DNA of 64,000 nucleotides from NCBI GenBank assembly GCA_023525975.1, contig CM042027.1, positions 14,527,001 through 14,591,000 of the forward strand. The letters are read 5' to 3'. The notes below the pieces were generated by a model. The model did no database searches. It was not told the origin of the DNA and saw only the letters and a program-made list of their open reading frames with translations. This document shows positions 1 to 9,737 of the stretch, one piece after another. Made by a program: the position numbers and the translations under genes. The first letter of the stretch is position 1. Every line of letters starts with the position of its first letter. The stretch comes from Smallanthus sonchifolius (taxonomy: Eukaryota > Streptophyta > Magnoliopsida > Asterales > Asteraceae).

Positions 1-357
1 AGCATCTCTTAAAGCTGCTACAAAACTTTCTGAAAGACCTTCTAGGGTCAAAGGTTTGAAAGCTATTTGTACTAAACCTATATGAAGGATATGAAGGAAT
101 TTATAATCCTTCTTATATTTATTTAGATCTTTGTTTAACAATAGTTTAATAACCATATCATCTTTATTTAAATAAAATGTTTCTTCAGTTGTTTTTATAA
201 CTTGTTTTAATCCCAATTTTTCAAAAGTTCTAAATTTATAAATTAGTTTATGTTCCATCTTTGGAATAGTCCATTTATTTAATAAATCAAGATTATGAGG
301 AATTTCATTCCTCTTCAATACTGTTTTTAATACTGTTTTTAACAGTATCGTTGCTCT
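1..357 (-). pseudogene. Endogenous caulimovirid movement protein, N-terminal part
   Basis: The minus strand is open from about 357 to the window edge and encodes the start of a viral cell-to-cell movement protein of the caulimovirid/30K type. Visible blocks include WTIPKMEHKLI near the N-terminus and FKPLTLEGLSESFVAALRDA at the edge, the family's conserved core. The protein would move virus between plant cells through plasmodesmata. It lies directly downstream of a tRNA-Met primer site, as in caulimovirid genomes. An in-frame stop sits at 358-360 and a start codon is not obvious, so this is an old integrated copy. The rest lies outside the window. Confidence 0.8.
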
Positions 358-440
358 TCAGAATATTCATTATAAATGAATATAAATAAGTGTTGATCTG
401 CACATTCAAACTTGAACAAAGCTTTATTTTAAGAGCACAT

Positions 441-453
441 GACTCTGATACCA
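441..453 (-). other. Primer binding site (tRNA-iMet) of the endogenous caulimovirid
   Basis: The minus strand reads TGGTATCAGAGTC, matching the complement of the initiator tRNA-Met 3' end in all but the twelfth position. It lies between a TATA box and the movement protein, the expected place for minus-strand DNA priming in caulimovirids. Confidence 0.75.
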
Positions 454-464
454 TTTTCAGAATC

Positions 465-471
465 TTTTATT
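465..471 (-). terminator. Poly(A) signal of the viral pregenomic RNA
   Basis: AATAAAA on the minus strand lies about 300 bases downstream of the TATA box and a few bases upstream of the primer site. Caulimovirids keep their poly(A) signal just downstream of the transcription start to make terminally redundant RNA; this spacing is compatible. Confidence 0.5.
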
Positions 472-770
472 ATATAGAAAAAGTAGTAGTATAAGATTAA
501 AAACATTTAAAAATTTTAGACCAGAGGATTTTTTACAAGAACATGGTATTATTCTAAGATGAGGTTACATATCAACACTTAAAGATTTAGCCTCTGAAGG
601 AGGCGAGCATTAAAAATTAAAATATGTAATAAGAAGAAGTAATACCAGATTATGGCCTCAGACTTCAAACTTCAAACTGGAAAACTTAATATTAAGAGAG
701 GGTTGTTTACAAGAGAGAGAGAGTTGGAGTTGTACTCCGGGGTGTTTCTTTACAATCACAAAGAGTCCCC

Positions 771-777
771 TTATATA
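771..777 (-). promoter_or_regulatory. TATA box of the viral pregenomic promoter
   Basis: The minus strand has TATATAA followed by GGGGACTC, closely resembling caulimovirid pregenomic RNA promoters. It sits between the last ORF (ending at 958) and the primer site. A CT-rich stretch downstream (705-735) could belong to the leader. Confidence 0.6.
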
Positions 778-957
778 GGCGGGGAAAAAGAAAGAAAACA
801 AATACATAAAAGCCTCATATGGGGCCTACATGACTCAATTGTCAAAAAGAAAACAGTAAAAGCAATTATTTTGCTGTCAGTTGGCAATTTTGATTCCAGA
901 GCGAATTATCTTGTCGGCCAAAATATTTTTGGCATCTTTTTTCACGCGGCTGTGGGC

Positions 958-2385
958 TTATTGTTTCTTGGACTTTTGTTTTCCGGAAGATTCTTCTGGT
1001 TGGAAATCTTTTTTGTATTCTATTAGAACATTGTTGATGTAGTCTTCATCAATTGGGTCGTCATTATTGATAGACTGAGTCTCTTCTGTAAGAATATTAT
1101 CTTTATCTTCTACTGTGAGAATATTTTCTTCATCTTCTTCGGCTTGTGAGGAGGTGGACATTGTAGAAGGAGATGCTCCTTCTTTTCTAAAATTTTTTAG
1201 CATATCCTTCTTCATTTCGGATAAGTAGAAATCCATAATTTCTTTATTACTCATTTCATCAGTACCTTTAAGAGTCTGAATCTTTCTAATAATATGCGTG
1301 AATGGACTAGGAGCCTCTTTATGGGGAAGACTATTTATTTGTTTTTTATAATCTTCAATAGTCTTTTCAATAATTTTTATAGTGTCATGGCTTTCTATAA
1401 CGCCATCAATATTATTAAGAGTCATCTTCTTCCAAAATTTTGTATGAAAGATTCTTTGGATACATAGGATGTTCTGGTTGTCATGGTCAAACTCAGGAGT
1501 CCATTTCCAGATCCATGGGATGCTGAATTGTACATAAAAATGAAGAGCAGGAAGATTATTTATAAAATTATCTTCTTGTTGTGCCTCTATGAGGGCTGGA
1601 GAGACTTCTACCAATTGCTTATAAAGCTTTTTAAATAGGTCTGGAAGAATATTGACTGAAGGACCAAAGGTTTTTCACCAGTTATAGAACCAGACTGGAA
1701 TTTCCTGTCTGTAAGTATGAGAACAAACCTTAATAAACCATGAATGCTTATGCTTCGGGTTCTCATATAAAAATGTTTTATAAAAAGCATTTTTATAGTC
1801 CCAATAATTATAACGAATTGGGGATTTAATTTGGGGATGTATGAGTTCCCTTTCTTTGAGTAAGATCTGTTTGATTACAATTTTGCTGAAGTTATAAACT
1901 TCAGGTTGACCTGAATGATAATGCTCTATTTCGCATTTTTCTTTAAGCAGAATCTGCTCATAGAAATATCTAGGCTTATAAGCCTCAGTAGGATAGAATC
2001 CTGTATCCATATATTTGTTTATTAACAGCCATGGATCTTCTTTCCATCTTTCATCTCTCTTTTCTAAAAGAAGTATGACTTCTTTTCCTGGGGTTTTTTC
2101 CTAGTTAGAAACATCATCTTCTGCTTCATTTGAAACAGTCCTGGCATATGATGTTGATGATAAAGAGCCTTTATTAGACTTTTCTTGAGAGGCTTTGTAA
2201 GCCAAAAATTCCCTATAAAGAATATCTTCTGATCTCGAAGATCCTGATGATGAAGCAATATTTTCGACTATGAGCCTTTGTCCTCCAATTTGGGATATAA
2301 CCCTTGGATGAGGATTATTTCCTCTACCTCTGTAGGAAGAAGATCTTCCTCTGCCTCCTCTTTTTCCTTGCTCCCAAGGAATCAT
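958..2385 (-). pseudogene. Caulimovirid-like ORF with Arg/Gly-rich N-terminus, frameshifted
   Basis: Three minus-strand blocks (2385-2101, 2010-1675, 1614-958) read as one protein broken by frameshifts and stops. The N-terminus is Arg/Gly/Ser-rich and probably binds nucleic acid. Next come aromatic-rich blocks ending in PVWFYNW, and later an SIPWIWKWTPEF motif. The C-terminus is acidic, then lysine-rich (KQKSKKQ). I recognise this arrangement from plant proteins annotated as endogenous pararetrovirus-like polyproteins, but I cannot name a function. It lies upstream of the viral promoter, as a 3'-most ORF would in a circular genome. Confidence 0.6.
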
Positions 2386-2401
2386 TACTGAAAAGAAAAA
2401 G

Positions 2402-2641
2402 TTATCTACAAGATAATATTATCTTTTTCTGTTTTAAAGAACAAATTATTTCTTTAAAATAAGAAATCCTTTTTTTAGCATTATGAATAATTATCCATTT
2501 TATTTTCGAATTAGAAAATGGGTAATATGAATGTATTCTATTAATAAATTCTTCTTCTCGTATTATTTGAAGAGAACGTCCTTCAATTTCTTCTTGAATT
2601 TCAAGAAGAACTTTCTTTAATGGTCCTCTTGCATGAGCCAT
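2402..2641 (-). CDS. Small viral-type ORF (MAHARGPLKK...), about 79 aa
   Basis: This open minus-strand frame starts best at the methionine at 2641, giving a basic, lysine-rich protein with an amphipathic start. It immediately precedes the Arg/Gly-rich ORF (start at 2385) in the same direction. A second diverged copy lies just upstream at 2739-2915, which suggests a real viral ORF. Function unknown. Confidence 0.45.
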   Translation of the reverse strand: MAHARGPLKKVLLEIQEEIEGRSLQIIREEEFINRIHSYYPFSNSKIKWIIIHNAKKRISYFKEIICSLKQKKIILSCR

Positions 2642-2738
2642 ATCTGAAAGTTTTATCCACATGAGATAATTTTCTCTTTTTGTTTTAATAAACAAATCTT
2701 AAATCTACTAAAGAAAATGTGAATATTAAAGTTTTCAA

Positions 2739-2915
2739 TCATTTTCCTTTTAATTTGAGGGGTAAGAAAATTATTAGTAAGGATTCCTCTATTGCCACTT
2801 CATAATTATTGATCTGAAGAGTGTATTCTTCTATCATCTCCTAGATCTCTAGAAGAGCTCTTTTAATTGGACCTTTAGTAAAGGTGAGACCATAAAAAGC
2901 CTTTTCGCACATCAT
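2739..2915 (-). pseudogene. Diverged upstream duplicate of the small viral ORF
   Basis: Starting at an ATG at 2915 the minus strand reads a short leader, then TKGPIKRALLEI, one stop codon, then EMIEEYTLQI. This aligns with ARGPLKKVLLEI and EEIEGRSLQI of the ORF at 2402-2641. The in-frame TAG replaces the glutamine codon of the other copy. Confidence 0.55.
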
Positions 2916-3058
2916 GGCATTAGCGGTTATAAGGTCCCCAAGAATTCAACCACTACCTTATATTACTACTCTGTCTTTAACCTGTCTAAATTCTATTTCA
3001 AAACATTTTCAATTTTATACCTTTTTTTTATCTTGTTCAAGTTATCATGACATATCAA

Positions 3059-3061
<3 letters not shown>

Positions 3062-3108
<47 letters not shown>
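3062..3108. repeat. (TA)n microsatellite
   Basis: An uninterrupted TA dinucleotide run of about 47 bases. Confidence 0.95.
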
Positions 3109-3111
<3 letters not shown>

Positions 3112-3119
3112 TTATTTAG

Positions 3120-3246
3120 ACGATCCAACGAGCCGAACCACGAGCCGAGCCAACCCTAGCTCGAGCTCGGCTCGATTACAATTCGAGTCGGATCGGTTCG
3201 TTTACAACAAAGCTTTTTTCGAGCCGAGCTTTTTTCGAACAGCCCT
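3120..3246. repeat. Degenerate GAGCCGAGCT-rich repeat
   Basis: The pentamer-like words GAGCC, GAGCT and CTCGG recur in both orientations, with blocks such as CGAGCCGAGC repeated. This looks like the compound repeat seen near many plant transposon ends. No coding meaning is evident. Confidence 0.6.
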
Positions 3247-5263
3247 AGTCGCAAACCTGCATCTTGTAGCGTGGACGTTAATAATATTAGGAACTTTACG
3301 TAAACATAACCATTTATAAATTCACATGTACGCATCAATAAAAATAAGAATGTCTTGAGGAAAAAAAACAAAAGTATAAAAAATTTAATGGCATTTTTCC
3401 CTTTAGCTACTACATGAAGAAGACTGTGTTTCCAGAAAATTTATATAAAAGTTAATTGTTGCCTGAAGTCTAAACGGTCCCATCTAATGTTTTGTATAGT
3501 TGTTAAATGGCTATTTAAGTTGCCTTAAAAAGAAAGGGGATCATTTGGTCAAAGATTGGATTATGATTATATTTAAGTACACTCTCTTCATTCTTCACTC
3601 TTTCACCATAGCAAACATGTTAAACCGGATATGGACACAAATATCATAATTACTTAACTCAATTACATAAAGATGGTTCAATTCATAACACTAAATATTG
3701 CGAGAACACCCAGAACAAAACGTATCACTCATGTTTTCAATCTTAAAAAGTTTTAAAATATAAGAAAATTAAATAAATGAAATGTTTATTTGTTTTTCAT
3801 GAAATTCAAACAAAAAAATATGTAAAATTTCGTTTATATACATAACCATACATGTTTAATTCATGTGTAGGTTTTTTTACCTACACATATCTAGGAAACT
3901 TATAAATATATAAAAACATATAATACTATAGGAAGCTAGACTCGTGATACAACATTCTTTGCTATTTGATGTTAATTTGATCGTGTATGTTAATTTCTTG
4001 TCATGTATTTTTTTTCAAAAAGAAGTGACAGAAGTTTAACAAAGTCACATAAGAGAAAAGGTTACTAATGAATCAGAAGTTTAACAAAAATAAAAATCAT
4101 TAGTCAAATTCTCAATTGGAGGTGATGAAATGACTATTTTAGTGATTTCCCCTTTGTTTTGTTATGTGGTTCTTCAGGTTTGACCCACAATAAAATATAT
4201 GAATAACATCATCATCAATAATGAAGTTAAAGAAAGAATAATCATTAGACATGGACTACAAATCCGTGACAATTGGATTCATGAAACAAAATCAAAATTC
4301 AATTTAGAGAAGGCTCAAATCCTAACCACACAAAACTATATTCTATGAAAGAAATTGTTGATTCAAATAAATTTTCATCTTTAAAAGTTCAGAATAATTC
4401 TCAAAATAGAATAGTGAAAGTTAAAATCACTTGCCTTGACGAACTCGTGGAGACAGAAAATGTAAACCCTAGATTAAATCATTTGATGCTTCCTCTGCTC
4501 CTTAACAAATACAATAGAAATGAGATATCAGAAATTGCAAGGAGGAAATGGAGCTACAAGGATTGTTGTTGATCGGAGAAAATACCAGGAGGTTGGGGAA
4601 AACGATGGAGAAAGCTCGCTTCAAACAATGTCGTTGAATCTAGGTTTTGTGGTTGTGAAAGAGTTGAGTTTCTTCCTCTAATCCCCAAATTGTTTGATTT
4701 TTGCCTATTTTCACTTAAATATGCTATATTCTATCCTAATGTGTGCTTGATTAATTTTTACCCTAATTTGATTTCATAACTATATGAGCTTAATCTCATG
4801 ATCCATCTTACTTATAAGTTATGACTTTGACTTTGCAAACAATACCGTTTAAGGTAAAAAGTTCATATCTATATAGGATGTTATGATTCTTTGAAGCTAT
4901 TGCTTCTTTTTTTTTGTATAAACTACAAATATTAAGGTGATTATTTTTGCTCCAGACAACTTCTTGTGCTACGATTGATACACTATTTGTGTGCCCCCAC
5001 ATTCAGGCTTGCCAACAAGGTATGGTAATTAAGCATATCTTTAACACTTTTTTGCATAAACCGTTGTACTAATTTCATTTACATCCTTTGTTGTCACATT
5101 GATAGAAAATACCATGTTTTTTGGGTGTTTAGTATTGGCTTTATACCTCTGAAACTGTTGAGCCGGCCCTGACATATATTTAATTCTTTTATCATATTTT
5201 TGCCACATATCGAACCAACGTAAATGAACCCAACAAAGATTGTAACCTAGTGTATATAAATGA
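3247..5263. other. Anonymous AT-rich DNA
   Basis: No gene recognised. A 75-codon plus-strand frame at 4345-4572 has no recognisable motif. At 5156-5171 the word TTGAGCCGGCCCTGA resembles the right end of a hAT-like MITE; its counterpart CAGGGCCGGCTCAA occurs at 47,628. Confidence 0.4.
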
Positions 5264-5878
5264 ACACCAAATACTTTTCAAATCTCTCTTTAATCTCCTA
5301 AAACTCAAATACTTTAACTCTAAATTAAAAATAAATACCCAACAATTTGTCCAGTCACATTTAGAAACCAAACATACTAACCTAGTGGTCCATGACATAA
5401 GCCCGAATGCTATAACCAATTCTACTTTATTTTCCTATGGCTTTAGTCTCCAAAGGCCGCCATTGCAATGGCCAACAACATGTCCCTAAAAGCTACAAAT
5501 AATAATCAGAAACAAATTTTCTTCATCCTCATCATTGCCACAGGAACAGTCTGCTGCATCCTGTTTCTCTTAAGTTCTAGTGCATACATTGTCAGCATAA
5601 ACGATAAACAAAAAGATATAAATTGGACGAGACCCGAAAATAACGGTCCAACGCCATCAAAATCATATACGCCTGCATTAGACGTTTCATCTCTGACCTA
5701 AATCTGGTAAGGGAAAGCAATAAGAAAATGTTATTAAATTGTATTAAGTAACGAATGAGATGGATGTAACACTGTTGTTTTTGTCTTGGATATTAAACTC
5801 GGTGTTTGAAGAATTGTATTTAAGGCAATTTTTTCTTAAGGGGATGTATCAATGGTATGGCAAGAACTTATAGTATGA
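5264..5878 (+). repeat. Left arm of a large inverted repeat
   Basis: This segment is the near-perfect reverse complement of 5918-6553. Blocks compared by eye differ by only a few bases per 60. A loop of about 39 bases separates the arms, so a transcript across both would fold into a hairpin with a stem over 600 bp. The main difference is about 20 bases missing from this arm within the coding exon. Confidence 0.9.
5440..5704 (-). pseudogene. Small membrane-protein exon, inverted copy (left arm)
   Basis: On the minus strand this matches the exon of the right arm (6097-6391), including the splice acceptor and the MKRLMQAYMILMALDR start. It is broken by a deletion of about 20 bases after the GLVQ/VSSK region and by a TGA in place of a serine codon. 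The plus-strand frame at 5468-5701 is only its antisense. Confidence 0.75.
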
Positions 5879-5917
5879 TAATGGTTTCTAGATTTGATGC
5901 AAGTTAAAAACCACCAA

Positions 5918-6553
5918 TCATACTATAAGGTCTTGCCATATCATTGATTCTTCCCTTTAGTAAAAATTTGCCCTAAATACAAATTTCAGAAACCAAGTTT
6001 AATATCCAAGACAAAAACAAAAATGTTCCATCCATCGCATTCGTTACTTAATACAATTTAATAACATTTTTTATTGCTTTCCTTTACCAAATTTAGGTCA
6101 GAGATGAAACGTCTAATGCAAGCGTATATGATTTTGATGGCGTTGGACCGTTATTTTCAGGTCTCGTCCAAGGAGATGTTTGTCATTTCCTTTATATATT
6201 TTTGTTTATCGTTTATGCTGACAATGTATACACTAGAACTTGAGAGAAACAGGATGCAGCAGACTGTTCATGGGGCAATAATGAGGATGAAGAAAATCTG
6301 TTTCTCGTTGTTATTTGTAGCTTTTGGGGACATGTTGTTGGCCATGGCAATGGCAGCCTTTGGGGACTTCAGCCATAAGAAAATAAAGTAGATTTGGTTA
6401 TAGCATCCGGGCTTATGTCATGGACCACTAGTTTAGTATGTTTGGTTTCTAAATGTGACTAGACAAATTGTTGGGTATTTGTTTTTAATTTAGAGTTAAA
6501 GTATTTGAGTTTTAGGAGATTAAAGAGAGAGATTTGAAAAGTGTTTGGTGTTG
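5918..6553 (-). repeat. Right arm of the large inverted repeat
   Basis: Reverse-complement partner of 5264-5878. Homology ends near 6553, just past GTGTTTGGTGTT, and the inner edge is TCATACTATAAGG at 5918. The arms carry the same gene exon head to head, so their upstream ends face each other. Confidence 0.9.
6097..6391 (+). CDS. Last exon of an unrecognised small membrane protein
   Basis: The exon opens after a splice acceptor (pyrimidine tract, then TTTAG at 6092-6096) and runs to a stop after ...FGDFSHKKIK. It encodes two likely membrane segments, one around FVISFIYFCLSFMLTMYTL and one around LLFVAFGDMLLAMAMAAF, with a basic RMKK linker. The conserved acceptor shows that MKRLMQ need not be the true start and that upstream exons existed. 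Four related copies occur in the window (5440, 6097, 6690, 53,509). Only this copy is open throughout. I do not recognise the family; the topology suggests an integral membrane protein. Confidence 0.55.
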
Positions 6554-6689
6554 CAAATGAAATGCACGTGAGAAATAGCCATGGTAATAGAGGCTTACCA
6601 TGTCATAGACCTCTTCTAAGTTGTTTGTCGATTCATATATATGTTTCTGATTGTTTTTTATTCTTACCATGTTTTTATAAACTATAAAG

Positions 6690-6834
6690 CTTGAGAGAAA
6701 CCAGATTCATCGGATTTTTCCCCGTGCTATAAGAAGAATGAAAAGAGTGTGCGTATGATTATTTTTTCTGCGTTCAGGGATATGATAATAGCCATGGTAA
6801 TAGAGGCTTTGAAAAACTTCATTCACAAGAAATA
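6690..6834 (+). pseudogene. Third, 5'-truncated copy of the small membrane-protein exon
   Basis: LERNQIHRIFPRAIRRMKRVCV is followed by TGA, then after a frameshift SAFRDMIIAMVIEALKNFIHKK and a stop. This parallels LERNRMQQTVHGAIMRMKKICF and the C-terminal membrane segment of the copy at 6097-6391. It lies tandem to and downstream of the right arm. Confidence 0.75.
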
Positions 6835-6944
6835 GTGCTAGTTTAATATGTTTGGGATTCCATATGTGCTGCAAAATTTACAATCCCAGATATATAAAAC
6901 TAGCATAACATTTTCGATACTAAAACTATTTAAACTAGCACAAG

Positions 6945-7367
6945 CAATGTTTTGAAACCCGGACCGGACCGGCCGGTCGGACCGGGAACCGGTGGTCTGA
7001 CCGGTCCGGTTACATGTGTTGAACCGTTTCTGCAGCGAACCGGTGGTCGGACCGGTTGAACCGGCGGTCGGACCGGAAACCGGGTGGTCGGACCGGTTGA
7101 ACCGGGTGGTCGGACCGGTTGAACCGCTTGACTATTTTTTTTTTTTTTAATCTTTTTTAAGTCTCTTGGCTTCGTATTTCGTAGGTAATTGTTGGTTTAA
7201 AATTATTGGAATTGACTTGTTGGTGGTTTTTGAAAGGATTAATGGCTATTTAGACTGATATATTTTTATAATATTTATGACGTCGTCCGGTTCTTAAATC
7301 CGGTCGGACCGGTCCGACCAGTGGACCGGTAAGGAGACCAGTTCGACGTCCGGTTCTGAAAACATTG
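6945..7367. mobile_element. Non-autonomous hAT element (MITE), 423 bp
   Basis: The ends are CAATGTTTT...AAAACATTG inverted repeats, flanked by the exact 8-bp target duplication AGCACAAG at 6937-6944 and 7368-7375. An 8-bp TSD is diagnostic of hAT-type insertion. The subterminal regions are packed with GGTCGGACCGG-type words (at least ten). There is no coding capacity. Confidence 0.9.
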
Positions 7368-7439
7368 AGCACAAGTTTACTACGTAAAAAGTAAAGAGCT
7401 TGAACGTATGAAAGCTTGGCCGCTATCTTCCATGCAGAA

Positions 7440-8155
7440 AGCCCTAGTTTACTACGAAAAAGACGACCAGGCGAAACTAACTAGTTTCGAGGAGATCTCA
7501 GAAAGCGAAGCGACCTAGTTTCTTTTAGTTCATAGGAGGAAACATGGAAGTAGGGTTAGAGTACTTTTCCATGAGTTTGACTATCACTAGCAAGACCACA
7601 TCTTTTTCTTTCATAGGTTCTCCAATATTAGCAAAAGGGCATCGAGATAGGAAGAGGCATTTTCATCACCTTTCATAGCAATCTTAATCAAACGAGTTTT
7701 GATAGTATATTTCCTAAGAGGTATGAGGTGCATAGGCACTTTTCAGAAGAAAGTCAAAGAACTCGTAGTGTACAACCGTGTACATGTTGGAATGAAGCAT
7801 CAGAGATGGTAGACATGATCAACATTCGAACATGGGCATCGTTTGAAACCCATGTTGAAATATTAGGATTGGGTAGTTTTTGATAAACAAAACCAAAAAA
7901 AGGTTATTTGTGACCAGAAAAGATTGGATCATCACCTTCCAATAACCATAGTTTGTAAATGATATGGTGAAACCGAACCTGTTAGAATTATGGTCACTCT
8001 TCTCAGTTGTAGAAAACGCAACAAGAAAACACATTGTTTAGCCGATGAAAAAACACAGAAGGTTATTGAAGGTTGTTGTCGAAAAAAGTTGTTGCGCCGG
8101 AAAAGAGAAGTCTGTTGTCGACTGTTTTAGGGGTTAGGGAAGGTAGCGGTTGAGA
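7440..8155 (-). pseudogene. Ty1/copia gag remnant
   Basis: Directly after a primer site the minus strand encodes a copia gag N-terminus: FTNYGYWKVMIQSFLVTNN (about 7900-7960) and, further on, YLDALLANIGEPMKEKDVV. These match the copia gag domain that packages element RNA. Stops and frameshifts are frequent, and the element ends near 7440 without protease or reverse transcriptase, so it is truncated. Confidence 0.75.
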
Positions 8156-8169
8156 GGCTCTGATACCAA
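8156..8169 (-). other. Copia primer binding site (tRNA-iMet)
   Basis: The minus strand reads TTGGTATCAGAGCC, complementary to the initiator tRNA-Met 3' end. It lies between LTR-like sequence (8170-8300) and the gag remnant. Confidence 0.8.
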
Positions 8170-8307
8170 GATAAATTTGGTAATTGTATATACTAATAAA
8201 GATTACAAGAGATTATATAAGAAAACATAATTACACATAGGACCCTCCATTATAAACTAATACATATATGTCTAATAGACTTCTATCAATTTTTAGTCTT
8301 AATGTTG
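8170..8307 (-). repeat. Partial copia LTR, 3' end
   Basis: This AT-rich sequence abuts the primer site and includes a plausible LTR terminus. Its upstream part is lost where the hAT MITE at 8316 begins. The assignment rests on the primer site. Confidence 0.5.
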
Positions 8308-8315
8308 TGCATATG

Positions 8316-8882
8316 TAGGGATGGTAATGGGTCGAGTTCGGGCCAGGTATCGGCAATCCCAAACTCATACCCGGTTGTAAAATTGTGTCCAATACCCGGC
8401 CCATTACCGTCGGGTTTGTGTCGGGTAATTACCCGTCGGGTATTATCGTATACCCGCGGATAACGGGCATACCCGTTAGTATAGGGTATCAGGCATACTC
8501 GCAGGTATCGGCCGATAACTGTCGAGTATGTGTCATGTACTTTTCTATGGCTCTATTTTTTATATTTATAAATACATATTTCAAAAGAAAATTTAAATTT
8601 TTATATAATAAACCTACTAAAATAAAGCATTAATATGCATTGGTTAAGAGAAAATAAAATTATAAATTACAAATTTTCGGGTATATAGTTCGGGTAAATG
8701 GGTATGTGATTTCGGGTAATTGGGTCGAATATCACCTAATCCTAAACCCGTCCCATTCCCGCGAAATTTTTTAAAATTAATCTCATACTCGGCCCTGTAC
8801 CAGTCAGGTTTCGGGTATACCCGCCCCGAATATTTCGGGTTTCAGGTATACCCGTCAAGGTTGGGTTATTTTGTCATCCCTA
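8316..8882. mobile_element. Non-autonomous hAT element (MITE), 567 bp
   Basis: The termini TAGGGATGGTA and (reverse complement) TAGGGATGACA are inverted repeats. They are flanked by the 8-bp duplication TGCATATG / TGCATGTG, differing at one base. The subterminal regions carry many copies of GGGTA and TACCCG in both orientations. The frames at 8385-8633 and 8720-8908 are chance. Confidence 0.85.
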
Positions 8883-9225
8883 TGCATGTGAAGTCCTTAT
8901 TTTTATAGTTATGTTAACTTAAAACATAATGTGTAGTCGCCACATCGACGCGAAAGAACACTTACCTTAGCATTGGCACCGAAGCTTGTTCGACTAGTTC
9001 TTCCAAATGTTGTAAGGTGCTACCTGATTTAACCTAGCAATGCAAAAAATATAGAATATACTAATTAGAGTAAAAGAAACCCAACATAAGAGTAAAATAT
9101 TATTTAAAAAAGAAAATTTAGCTAGGATAAATTGGCTTAATTAAATATCTAAAGGTTAAAGAAAAATAATACGAATATTAAAAAACAAAGTAAAAATTCA
9201 AAAGATTTTCATTGTTGCAAAAGAC
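8883..9225. other. Spacer without recognised features
   Basis: AT-rich sequence without a recognisable gene or repeat. Confidence 0.4.
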
Positions 9226-9471
9226 ATGTTGTCTAGGCGGTGGCAAAAAAGCGAAGGAGGGGCGGCGGTGACGGAGGATGGCGGCCGCGTCGGTGACGGC
9301 AAGGCGACTGCGGGGCGGCGGAGGCGATTGGTGGGTGGGGGTGGCGGCGGAGGTAGTAGCGGGATGGCGGGGCAACGTTGGAGTGGCAGAAGCCGCACTG
9401 ATGACGGTGGGGCAACCGGGGGTGGAGATAGGCGCGGCATCAGTAGTGATAGAGGGGGTGGGGTGAGATGA
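9226..9471. other. GC-rich GGCGG/GGTGG island
   Basis: An abrupt GC-rich block gives overlapping open frames on both strands because stop codons are rare in it. Translations are low-complexity Gly/Arg or Pro/Ser. No domain is visible. It ends exactly where the MITE-like element begins. Confidence 0.5.
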
Positions 9472-9737
9472 CAAAGGGGTGGAGGACCCATATGAACTAT
9501 TTCTAAAACAAAATTTTATAATACTTGGTAATTTTGACCCATTGACTAATTTAACGTGACCCAGATTGACCCGTTGACTAAATTAAGGTGACCCAAATTG
9601 ACCTTTTGACTAAGTTAAGGTCACTCAAATTAAGTCATTGACTAATTTGAGGTCACCCAAATTGACCCATATTAAATTGATTTTTTGTCCAAATGAACCC
9701 ATTTCTTAAAGGATGGATCAAGATTGCCACCCCTTTG
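9472..9737. mobile_element. MITE-like element with 11-bp inverted ends
   Basis: Ends are CAAAGGGGTGG and its reverse complement CCACCCCTTTG. No matching target duplication is visible at this spacing, so the boundaries or class are uncertain; the termini resemble hAT MITEs. The interior is mostly a 32-bp tandem array. Confidence 0.45.
9534..9683 (+). repeat. 32-bp tandem repeat, four full units and a partial fifth
   Basis: Units start at 9534, 9566, 9598, 9630 and 9662, each near TTGACCCATTGACTAATTTA followed by AGGTGACCCAAA. The spacing is exactly 32 bases. Most units carry two TTGAC words, the core of the WRKY-binding W-box. Confidence 0.9.

Noticed and set aside
652..1026. 124-codon plus-strand ORF
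   Set aside because: It is antisense to the viral promoter/leader and to the end of the minus-strand viral ORF; no domain.
5468..5701. 77-codon plus-strand ORF with a hydrophobic stretch
   Set aside because: It is the antisense of the membrane-protein exon in the left arm; the minus strand carries the conserved family motifs.
8385..8908. Short ORFs in the hAT MITE
   Set aside because: They follow the GGGTA/TACCCG subterminal words; no start context or domain.
9178..9491. Five overlapping Gly/Pro-rich ORFs
   Set aside because: They arise from a GC-rich simple-sequence island with few stops in any frame.
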